Source of the DNA: Tolypothrix campylonemoides VB511288
Lineage (GTDB): Bacteria > Cyanobacteriota > Cyanobacteriia > Cyanobacteriales > Nostocaceae
DNA length: 64,000 nt
Assembly: GCA_000828075.3 (NCBI GenBank)
Contig: JXCB02000023.1
Coordinates: 1,093,929-1,157,928, forward strand
Reading direction: 5' to 3'
Notes under the pieces: generated by a model
What the model saw: the letters and a program-made list of their open reading frames with translations, nothing else
What the model was told of the DNA's origin: nothing
Databases searched by the model: none
Made by a program: the position numbers and the translations under genes
Shown: one piece after another, positions 57,767 to 64,000 of the stretch
Position numbering within the stretch: position 1 is the stretch's first letter
Layout of the letters: each line of letters opens with the position of its first letter

Positions 57767-58594
57767 ATGAATCTGATGACTTCCATTTCCCAACGTTTTC
57801 AATCTTTAAGAAGTAATAACCAGTGCGCTCTCATTCCCTTTGTAACAGCCGGCGATCCTGATTTAGAAACTACAAGACAAGCTTTACGTATTTTAGACCG
57901 CAATGGTGCCGACTTTATTGAATTAGGTGTTCCCTACTCTGATCCACTTGCAGATGGTCCTGTGATTCAAGCAGCAGCGACTCGTGCCTTGCAAAAGGGA
58001 ACTAAGTTAGAGCACGTGTTAGAGATAGTTGCACAAGAAAGTCCAAACCTGCAAGCACCAATTATTTTATTTACTTATTACAATCCAATCCTGAATCGCG
58101 GTGTTAGGTCGTTTTTGGCGCAAATCGCCGATGTTGGGGTAAAAGGATTAGTTGTCCCAGACTTGCCTTTAGAAGAAGCAGAAGATTTAATTAACACTGC
58201 TGCGGAGTTTGGCATAGAAGTCATTTTACTTGTCGCTCCTACCAGTTCCAAAGACCGGATTGAGGCGATCGCCAAGTTTTCTCAAGGATTTATCTACCTG
58301 GTCAGTGTCACTGGTGTAACAGGTGTTCGCTCCCAATTGCAAGACCGTGTCAAGACATTGCTCAACGAAATGCGCAACATTACTGAGAAACCAATTGGTC
58401 TTGGCTTTGGCATCTCTGGAGCAGAACAGGCGCGTCAAGCCATGGATTGGGGCGCAGATGGCGTGATTGTTGGTAGTGCTTTTGTTCAAAGGTTAGCAAA
58501 TGGTACTCCCGCTGAAGGACTACAAGCTATTGAACAACTTTCTCAAGAATTGAAAGCTGCGATCGCCCGTCCATCTCTTCAAACGGTCGGTTAA
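57767..58594 (+). CDS. trpA: Tryptophan synthase alpha chain
   Basis: Cleaves indole-3-glycerol phosphate to indole, which is channelled to TrpB. A 275-residue TIM barrel with '[13 protein letters not shown]', '[19 protein letters not shown]' (catalytic Glu and Asp), '[11 protein letters not shown]', '[11 protein letters not shown]' and 'GFGISGAEQ'. An ATG three codons downstream (57776) is an alternative start. In this locus trpA precedes trpB, the reverse of the common bacterial order, and is separated from it by a GTCAACA repeat tract. Confidence 0.96.
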   Translation: MNLMTSISQRFQSLRSNNQCALIPFVTAGDPDLETTRQALRILDRNGADFIELGVPYSDPLADGPVIQAAATRALQKGTKLEHVLEIVAQESPNLQAPIILFTYYNPILNRGVRSFLAQIADVGVKGLVVPDLPLEEAEDLINTAAEFGIEVILLVAPTSSKDRIEAIAKFSQGFIYLVSVTGVTGVRSQLQDRVKTLLNEMRNITEKPIGLGFGISGAEQARQAMDWGADGVIVGSAFVQRLANGTPAEGLQAIEQLSQELKAAIARPSLQTVG

Positions 58595-58597
58595 ATA

Positions 58598-58648
58598 CAG
58601 TTAACAGTCAACAGTCAACAGTCAACAGTCATCAGTCAACAGTCAAAA
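58598..58648. repeat. Tandem CAACAGT repeats between trpA and trpB
   Basis: Six or so units of AACAGTC in a row with small variations. There is no spacer structure, so this is not CRISPR. Confidence 0.75.
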
Positions 58649-58708
58649 ACAACTGAATAACTGTTAAGAATCCTAAAAAATTACTAGCAAGCTAAGAGGT
58701 TTGAATCG

Positions 58709-59944
58709 GTGGTCAGCATCTCAGATATCAATATTGCATCTTCTACAGCAAGACCAGACTCCCTAGGGAGATTTGGCAAGTTCGGCGGTAAGTATGTTCC
58801 TGAAACCTTAATGCCTGCATTAAGTGAGCTAGAAGCAGCATATGCGCAATACCGCAACGACCCAAGCTTCCAAGAAGAGTTACAAAATTTACTCAAGGAC
58901 TATGTCGGACGCTCCACTCCCTTATATTTTGCCGAGCGTCTCACAGCACACTACGCTAAACCTGATGGTACAGGACCGCAAATATATCTAAAGCGGGAGG
59001 ATTTAAACCATACAGGTGCGCATAAAATTAATAATGCTTTGGGTCAGGTGTTACTAGCAAAGCGCATGGGCAAACAGCGCATTATCGCTGAAACCGGAGC
59101 CGGTCAGCATGGGGTAGCAACTGCAACCGTGTGCGCTCGTTTTGGTTTGCAATGCGTGATTTACATGGGCATCCATGATATGCAACGCCAAGCCCTTAAC
59201 GTGTTCCGGATGAAGCTGATGGGGGCAGAAGTTCGTCCAGTGGAAGCTGGTACTGGAACCCTCAAGGATGCCACTTCTGAAGCAATTCGGGACTGGGTGA
59301 CAAATGTCGAAACAACTCACTACATCCTCGGTTCTGTTGCAGGTCCTCATCCTTACCCAATGATCGTGCGCGACTTCCATGCTGTGATTGGCAAAGAAAC
59401 TCGTGACCAATCTCAAGAGAAATGGGGAGGAATACCTGATATTCTCTTGGCTTGTGTGGGTGGTGGTTCCAATGCAATTGGACTGTTCCATGAGTTTGTA
59501 AATGAGTCATCTGTGCGCCTGATAGGAGTTGAGGCGGCGGGTGAAGGTGTTAACACCGACAAGCACGCAGCAACCCTGACACTTGGACGAATAGGCGTGT
59601 TGCACGGTGCTATGAGTTATGTACTACAAGATGACGATGGTCAGGTAATCGAGGCACATTCAATTAGTGCTGGTTTGGACTATCCTGGCGTCGGTCCTGA
59701 GCATAGCTATCTCAAGGAACTTGGTCGCGCTGAGTACTACAGTGTTACAGACACTGAAGCTTTGGAGGCGTTGCAGCGTCTGTCTCAACTAGAAGGGATT
59801 ATACCAGCTTTGGAAACGGCTCATGCGATCGCCTATTTAGAAAAGCTGTGTCCTCAGTTGGATGGTAGCCCCCGAATCGTCATAAACTGCTCTGGCAGAG
59901 GCGACAAGGATGTGCAAACTGTTGCTAAAGTCCTCAATCCTTAG
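58709..59944 (+). CDS. trpB: Tryptophan synthase beta chain
   Basis: PLP enzyme that joins indole and serine to tryptophan. The 411-residue protein starts at GTG 58709, with AGAGG upstream. Landmarks: '[16 protein letters not shown]', the PLP lysine in '[13 protein letters not shown]', '[13 protein letters not shown]', '[13 protein letters not shown]' and '[12 protein letters not shown]'. The N-terminal 20 residues before 'FGKFGG' are variable. It forms the complex with the upstream trpA product, providing tryptophan for ScyB. Confidence 0.97.
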   Translation: MVSISDINIASSTARPDSLGRFGKFGGKYVPETLMPALSELEAAYAQYRNDPSFQEELQNLLKDYVGRSTPLYFAERLTAHYAKPDGTGPQIYLKREDLNHTGAHKINNALGQVLLAKRMGKQRIIAETGAGQHGVATATVCARFGLQCVIYMGIHDMQRQALNVFRMKLMGAEVRPVEAGTGTLKDATSEAIRDWVTNVETTHYILGSVAGPHPYPMIVRDFHAVIGKETRDQSQEKWGGIPDILLACVGGGSNAIGLFHEFVNESSVRLIGVEAAGEGVNTDKHAATLTLGRIGVLHGAMSYVLQDDDGQVIEAHSISAGLDYPGVGPEHSYLKELGRAEYYSVTDTEALEALQRLSQLEGIIPALETAHAIAYLEKLCPQLDGSPRIVINCSGRGDKDVQTVAKVLNP

Positions 59945-59945
59945 T

Positions 59946-60062
59946 CCAAACTCAAAAGTCAAAAGTTAAAGGTCAAAAGTTAAAGGTCAAAAGTTAAAAG
60001 AACTACTCTTGACTTTTGACCGATGACTAGTGACTAATGGCTAGTGACTACTATTATTAACA
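59946..60062. repeat. Tandem GTCAAAA-type repeats between trpB and trpD
   Basis: Units AAAGTTAAAGGTC and then GACTAATGG/GACTAGTG fill almost the whole 127-base spacer. The CAAAAGTC units and the later GACTTTTG unit could pair as a hairpin. Confidence 0.75.
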
Positions 60063-60071
60063 GTTGAGAAA

Positions 60072-61202
60072 ATGACAGCTGTAACTCAAGTAAGCATTGA
60101 CAACACCGCCGAAACTCTGAAATCTTACGATTGGTCTGGATTACTCAAACAATTGTTGGATAGGCGATCGCTCTCTGTTGACCAAGCTGCAGATCTGATG
60201 CAAGGCTGGCTCACAGACACAGTTCCTCCAGCCCTATCCGGAGCAATTTTGGCAGCAATCCAATCCAAAGGAGTGTCCACAGAAGAGTTGGTGGGCATGG
60301 CTGGTGTTTTACAATCCCAGTCCGCAGGAGGACATGCAACAGGGGAATCTCATTCTTCACACTCCCCAATCGCCAATCCCCAATCGCTTCCCTTAATTGA
60401 CACTTGCGGTACAGGTGGAGATGGAGCATCTACGTTTAATATTTCCACAGCTGTTGCCTTTGTTGCCGCAGCCGCAGGGGTAAAAGTTGCCAAGCATGGC
60501 AATCGTTCAGCATCTAGCAAGACTGGTTCCGCTGATGTGTTGGAAGCTTTGGGTATTAATCTTTCCGCTCATCCTGAAAAAGTTCAAACCGCAGTTGATC
60601 AAGTCGGTATCACCTTTTTGTTTGCCCCAGGATGGCATCCAGCACTCAAAGCGGTTGCCGATTTACGTAAAACTTTGAAAGTACGTACCGTTTTCAACCT
60701 GCTGGGTCCATTGGTGAATCCCATGCGACCAACAGGGCAAATTATTGGCGTGTGTGACCCATTATTGGTCGAAACAATTGCTAAAGCATTATCGCAATTG
60801 GGAACGCGTCGTGCAATTGTCGTGTACGGACGCGAAAGGTTAGACGAAGCTGGATTGGCAGATTTAAGTGACTTAGCTGTTGTCAAAGACCAACAAGTAC
60901 GCACAGCCGTACTCAATCCTCAGGAACTCGGTCTAACTCCTGCGCCAATTACGGCGTTGGAAGGTGGAGAAGTTCAACAAAACGCTGAAATTTTGAAAGC
61001 AGTTCTACAAGGTAAAGGTACGCAGGCGCAACAAGATGTTGTTGCTTTGAATGCAGCACTAGCACTTCATGTTGGTGAAGTGCTAGATGACACCAACACT
61101 GTAGAAGAGGCTTATGTAAAAGGTATTGGCATTGCCAAGGAAGTTCTCCAAAGTGGAGAAGCTTGGAAAAAGCTCGAACAACTCGCTGAATTTCTCCGCT
61201 AA
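60072..61202 (+). CDS. trpD: Anthranilate phosphoribosyltransferase with in-frame repeat insertion
   Basis: Transfers phosphoribose from PRPP to anthranilate. A 376-residue protein, about 25 longer than usual. '[19 protein letters not shown]' (PRPP site), '[21 protein letters not shown]', '[12 protein letters not shown]', '[13 protein letters not shown]' and 'VYGRERLDE' are intact. The extra residues lie just before the PRPP motif (about 84-112) and read '[22 protein letters not shown]'. Their DNA contains CCCCAATCGCCAATCCCCAATCG, similar to intergenic repeats. The frame is kept, so activity may persist. Confidence 0.94.
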   Translation: MTAVTQVSIDNTAETLKSYDWSGLLKQLLDRRSLSVDQAADLMQGWLTDTVPPALSGAILAAIQSKGVSTEELVGMAGVLQSQSAGGHATGESHSSHSPIANPQSLPLIDTCGTGGDGASTFNISTAVAFVAAAAGVKVAKHGNRSASSKTGSADVLEALGINLSAHPEKVQTAVDQVGITFLFAPGWHPALKAVADLRKTLKVRTVFNLLGPLVNPMRPTGQIIGVCDPLLVETIAKALSQLGTRRAIVVYGRERLDEAGLADLSDLAVVKDQQVRTAVLNPQELGLTPAPITALEGGEVQQNAEILKAVLQGKGTQAQQDVVALNAALALHVGEVLDDTNTVEEAYVKGIGIAKEVLQSGEAWKKLEQLAEFLR

Positions 61203-61305
61203 TTAGTCAAATCAGTCATTAGTTTCTTGCTTATAACTAATGACTAACAGCTAATGACTCATAAGTAATCACTAATAATTAATGACTCGGCGGCGTAGCG
61301 GATTA
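61203..61305. repeat. Short repeats between trpD and the DAHP synthase gene
   Basis: ACTAATGACT and TCAGTCATTAGT units with opposite orientation, which can pair. No gene. Confidence 0.6.
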
Positions 61306-61334
61306 CTAGCTAAACAACACAAAAGGTAAAAGGC

Positions 61335-62408
61335 ATGATTATCATCGTCAAGAATGGTACACCAGCTGATGAAATAGCTCGCATCAGCCAAGAAATGCGT
61401 GACGCTTGGGGCGTCACTGTAGAAAAAAGTGTCGGACAGAACAAAATCGTTTTGGGCTTAATTGGTGACACTGCCACTTTAGATCCAATGCAGATACAGA
61501 ATAACAGCCCTTGGATTGAGCAAGTGTTGCGAATTGAACGACCTTTCAAGCGCGCCAGTCGAGAATTCCGTCATGGCGAACCCAGTGAGGTCGTTGTCCC
61601 CACACCAAACGGTCCTGTCTATATCGGTGAACAGCATCCTGTGGTGCTGGTTGCTGGACCTTGCTCGGTGGAAAATGAAGCCATGATTGTGGAGACGGCA
61701 AAGCGCGTTAAGGCAGCTGGAGCTAAGTTTTTGCGTGGCGGCGCTTACAAACCTCGCTCCTCGCCTTATGCGTTTCAAGGACATGGTGAGAGTGCATTAG
61801 ACTTGCTAGGAGCAGCCCGTGAAGCTACAGGTTTGGGCATCATTACAGAACTTATGGATGCTGCTGATTTACCAGCACTGTCTAGGGTTGCTGACGTGAT
61901 CCAAATAGGAGCTAGGAATATGCAAAACTTCTCCTTGCTCAAAAAAGTAGGCGCTCAAGATAAGCCTGTGCTGATCAAACGTGGGATGTCCGCCACAATT
62001 GATGAATGGCTCATGGCAGCAGAATATATTCTGGCAGCAGGAAATCCAAATGTGATTCTTTGCGAGCGGGGTATTAGAACTTTTGATTCCAAATATGTTC
62101 GCAACACTTTAGATTTATCTGTCATTCCTGTCTTGAGACAACTCACACATTTACCCATCATGATTGACCCAAGTCATGGAACAGGTAAATCTGAGTACGT
62201 TACACCAATGGCACTGGCGTCTATTGCAGCAGGTGCAGATTCATTAATGATTGAAGTTCACCCCAATCCTGCTAAAGCTCTATCTGATGGACCACAGTCT
62301 CTAACTCCTGAAAAGTTTGACCGTTTGGTTCAGGAAATGTCAGTTTTGGGCAAAGTCGTTGGTCGTTGGTCTGAGCCAGAGAAGCTTAGTTTGGTCGCTT
62401 CTGTTTAG
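61335..62408 (+). CDS. aroG: DAHP synthase (type I beta, with N-terminal ferredoxin-like domain)
   Basis: First step of the shikimate pathway: phosphoenolpyruvate plus erythrose-4-phosphate gives DAHP. The 357-residue protein has an N-terminal regulatory ferredoxin-like domain (about 1-70, 'MIIIVKNGTPADEIARI') and a TIM barrel with 'VAGPCSVENEAMIVETA', 'FLRGGAYKPRSSPYAFQG', 'KRGMSATIDEW' and 'DPSHGTGK'. The gene supplies chorismate for both arms of scytonemin synthesis. It is the last gene of the locus and is followed by a strong hairpin. Confidence 0.95.
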   Translation: MIIIVKNGTPADEIARISQEMRDAWGVTVEKSVGQNKIVLGLIGDTATLDPMQIQNNSPWIEQVLRIERPFKRASREFRHGEPSEVVVPTPNGPVYIGEQHPVVLVAGPCSVENEAMIVETAKRVKAAGAKFLRGGAYKPRSSPYAFQGHGESALDLLGAAREATGLGIITELMDAADLPALSRVADVIQIGARNMQNFSLLKKVGAQDKPVLIKRGMSATIDEWLMAAEYILAAGNPNVILCERGIRTFDSKYVRNTLDLSVIPVLRQLTHLPIMIDPSHGTGKSEYVTPMALASIAAGADSLMIEVHPNPAKALSDGPQSLTPEKFDRLVQEMSVLGKVVGRWSEPEKLSLVASV

Positions 62409-62465
62409 TTATACACTTTGCATTTTCCTGATCTCGGCTAGGAGATTTATTTGTTGATAAACGAT

Positions 62466-62515
62466 AATAATGGTGCAAGATTTGAGCTTGCTTAAACCTT
62501 GCACCATTATTTTTA
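62466..62515 (+). terminator. Terminator of the scytonemin/aromatic operon
   Basis: A perfect 14-base stem, AATAATGGTGCAAG with CTTGCACCATTATT, with an 18-base loop, followed at once by a run of T (TTT). It lies 58 bases after the DAHP synthase stop. It is the clearest rho-independent-type terminator in the window. Confidence 0.8.
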
Positions 62516-62916
62516 ACTGTAGGATAGATACTGATATTAATGCCTTGACAAATTTTTACAAGATTTGATATTGACTGTTTTTCTTAAACTGTATTTTTTC
62601 TTATCAAAAAAGATAAACACATCTAAAAATCGGACAGATACATCAAAAGAAATTTTATTGAATTTCTTTTTGAAATTACTTACTATTTAGATATAAAGGT
62701 AGCGTCGCTAACAGTTTAATTTTGTTCTCCATACATTATACAAAAACAGGGTGAATCACCTCTACCAGATAAAGCATAGGGTTTCTTGAACTAACAAATC
62801 ATCAATTTTGACAATAAGAATAAACCAGGAATTGTAAACTAGCAGGCTTATTTTTGTCTGTTCTCTCTTCATGTGTTTACGCAATTTTTACCCTGAGAAT
62901 CGGAGGATTATTCCTA
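62516..62916. other. A+T-rich region upstream of the Gly-rich genes
   Basis: About 400 bases without a gene. Its last 80 bases (from GCAGGCTTATTTTTGTCTG at about 62842) closely resemble the DNA before the second Gly-rich gene (about 63812-63886). This points to a conserved leader or promoter copied along with the gene. Confidence 0.5.
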
Positions 62917-63615
62917 ATGGCAGATGAGAATAGTAACAGTGGCAATCAATCCAATACTGATCTCGGAAATGTACTGCAACAATCTCCCTGGGGTCGCTTG
63001 ATTAATGAAGTCACTTCTGCTGAAACCGTATTAGAAGGCTTTGGTAATGCCACTGGTGGTGGTAGCACTGGTAGCGCTCCCAGTGGTGCCGGTGGCGGTA
63101 ATCCCTTTACTAACTTTGGCAACCCGAATGCCGAAGGCAGCCCGCTGACTGGTGGTACCAACCCTTGGGCTGCTATCAACAGTAGTGGTAGCAATGCTCC
63201 TTCTGATAGCGGTAGTACTGACGTTTTGACTGGGGCTTCCTCTGGTGTCAATACCTCTGTTGGCGGTAGCTCGAACGTCTCCAGTGGCGGTGGTAGCAGC
63301 CAAGGTGGCGGCTTCGGTGGCGGTAGCCAAGGTGGCATCGATTTTGGAAGCGCAACCGAGTCATCGTCGTTTCAGAACAGAATTCTGATTGATCAATTCA
63401 TCGCCGCAGGTCCTACCGAGGAAAGTACAGAGGAGTTGTCTTCGCAGATCACGGATAGTATTGTCAACCAGGTTTCCAGCCTGGGTAGCACATCATCCGT
63501 AGATGGTGGTAGTGACACGCAGTTTGGTGGTGGTGGCAACCTGAATGCAGGTACTGACACGCAGTTTGGTGGTGGTGGCACCCAGTTTGGTGGTGGTAGC
63601 ATTCCGTTTGCTTAG
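62917..63615 (+). CDS. Gly/Ser-rich protein of unknown function (copy 1)
   Basis: A 232-residue protein from ATG 62917, which has CGGAGG ten bases upstream; the longer frame to 62854 is not favoured because the leader is shared with the next gene. Residues 1-45 look foldable ('LQQSPWGRLINEVTSAE'), 46-145 are Gly/Ser/Asn-rich low complexity, and 146-195 hold a helical part ('EESTEELSSQITDSIVNQVSS'). The end has two 'DTQFGGGG' repeats plus a third partial. There is no signal peptide or membrane segment. I do not recognise a family. A paralogue follows. Confidence 0.7.
   Translation: MADENSNSGNQSNTDLGNVLQQSPWGRLINEVTSAETVLEGFGNATGGGSTGSAPSGAGGGNPFTNFGNPNAEGSPLTGGTNPWAAINSSGSNAPSDSGSTDVLTGASSGVNTSVGGSSNVSSGGGSSQGGGFGGGSQGGIDFGSATESSSFQNRILIDQFIAAGPTEESTEELSSQITDSIVNQVSSLGSTSSVDGGSDTQFGGGGNLNAGTDTQFGGGGTQFGGGSIPFA
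63514..63600 (+). repeat. DTQFGGGG-coding DNA repeats
   Basis: 63514-63538 and 63556-63580 are identical over 25 bases (GACACGCAGTTTGGTGGTGG and on). A third shorter copy follows (63579-63600). The near identity at DNA level points to recent expansion. Confidence 0.75.
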
Positions 63616-63886
63616 AGTTTCACCTTAAAAAAATTGTTGGGTTAACCAATATCCAAACCAACCCAACATCATTTCAAGATCTACTAGCTACATATCTAAT
63701 TGGGTCATCTATAAATTAGTTTAAAAAGTCCTGTAATCTACTCCTTGTTGACAGGTTGCGGATAAATAATTACTAGTTTTAGCAACAGAATAGCAAGAAA
63801 AACTTAAAAATACAGGCTTATTTCTGTCTATTTTCTATGCCTGTGCTTCCCCAATTTCTAACCTAGAACTAGAAGGATTTTTACTA

Positions 63887-64000
63887 ATGGCAACTGACAA
63901 TTCCTTTCTTCAAGATATACCTGAGGTATCTCCCTTACGGCGCGTAACTGATGCCGTTGGTAGCATACCCGGCACTGGCAATCAATCGAGCGGCGGTAGC
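63887..64000 (+). CDS. Gly/Ser-rich protein of unknown function (copy 2, cut by window end)
   Basis: The first 38 codons from ATG 63887 with AGAAGGA upstream. 'MATDNSFLQDIPEVSPLRRVTDAVGSI' parallels 'MADENSNSGNQSN...LQQSPWGRLINEVTSAE' of the previous gene, and a Gly/Ser-rich stretch then starts ('GTGNQSSGGS'). The 75-base leader is also similar. It forms a tandem paralogous pair with 62917-63615. The rest lies beyond the window. Confidence 0.6.
   Translation, partial: MATDNSFLQDIPEVSPLRRVTDAVGSIPGTGNQSSGGS

Noticed and set aside
58598-58648. Array-like direct repeats resembling a CRISPR
   Set aside because: The unit is about seven bases with no unique spacers, as in other short tandem repeats of this window; no cas genes are near.
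62946-63338. 130-codon Pro-rich reading frame antisense to the Gly-rich gene
   Set aside because: It is the mirror of GGT/GGC glycine codons and has no independent support.
1-64000. tRNA, rRNA or known riboswitch genes
   Set aside because: I scanned the intergenic stretches by eye and found no cloverleaf with a T-loop motif and no recognisable riboswitch core; a covariance-model search could overturn this.

Overview
The window is chromosomal DNA of a filamentous, scytonemin-producing cyanobacterium of the Nostocales/Scytonemataceae type. Support for this: a complete scytonemin locus with its two-component regulator, gun4, cyanobacterial glgC and icd, many GCGATCGC-type octamers, short tandem heptamer-like repeats between genes, and dispersed palindromes and MITE-like elements. 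I see no rRNA, tRNA or CRISPR array. The species is not decided.

Region 1 (1-8128, + strand) is visibly more A+T-rich than the rest. It carries four tightly packed genes, preceded by the last codons of another gene: an unrecognised alpha-helical protein (136-2028), a 1248-residue protein built from tandem SPFH/band-7-like modules plus a coiled coil (2057-5803), a MotA/TolQ/ExbB-type channel subunit with a long coiled tail (5787-7241), and a MotB/OmpA-type stator subunit (7298-8128). The last two resemble the ZorA/ZorB motor of Zorya defence systems, but the known Zorya effectors are not visible. This is my main candidate for an undescribed system: an ion-driven, peptidoglycan-anchored motor coupled to an SPFH-repeat protein. 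A kinase-like gene on the other strand meets it tail to tail.

Region 2 (9.3-31 kb) holds housekeeping and accessory genes: a CbpA-type DnaJ, a P-loop kinase, glgC, two MalK/UgpC-type ABC ATPases, a Uma2-type protein, a nucleotidyltransferase/phosphomannomutase-like fusion, three small cyanobacterial proteins, icd, gun4, mtnA and two adjacent hexapeptide acyltransferases. The intergenic DNA contains two small families of inverted-repeat elements, three copies of which still have target-site duplications. One of these copies is nested inside an older insertion.

Region 3 (29-62.5 kb) is the scytonemin sunscreen locus. A PAS histidine kinase and an AraC-type response regulator (minus strand) diverge from scyA-scyB-scyC-scyD-scyE-scyF. 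Next come eboA-eboB-eboC, a glycosyltransferase, tyrA, dsbA, eboD, eboE and eboF, and then trpE(G), trpC, an MDR-type oxidoreductase, trpA, trpB, trpD and a DAHP synthase. The locus thus combines precursor supply (aro/trp/tyrA), monomer synthesis (ScyA-C), export of the monomer (ebo) and predicted extracytoplasmic maturation (ScyE, ScyF, DsbA-like). A strong hairpin follows the DAHP synthase gene. The tyrosinase gene that I recall in the Nostoc punctiforme cluster is absent; an MDR oxidoreductase sits at that place.

Region 4 (62.9-64 kb) has two tandem paralogous genes for Gly/Ser-rich proteins of unknown function with a conserved leader; the second runs off the window.
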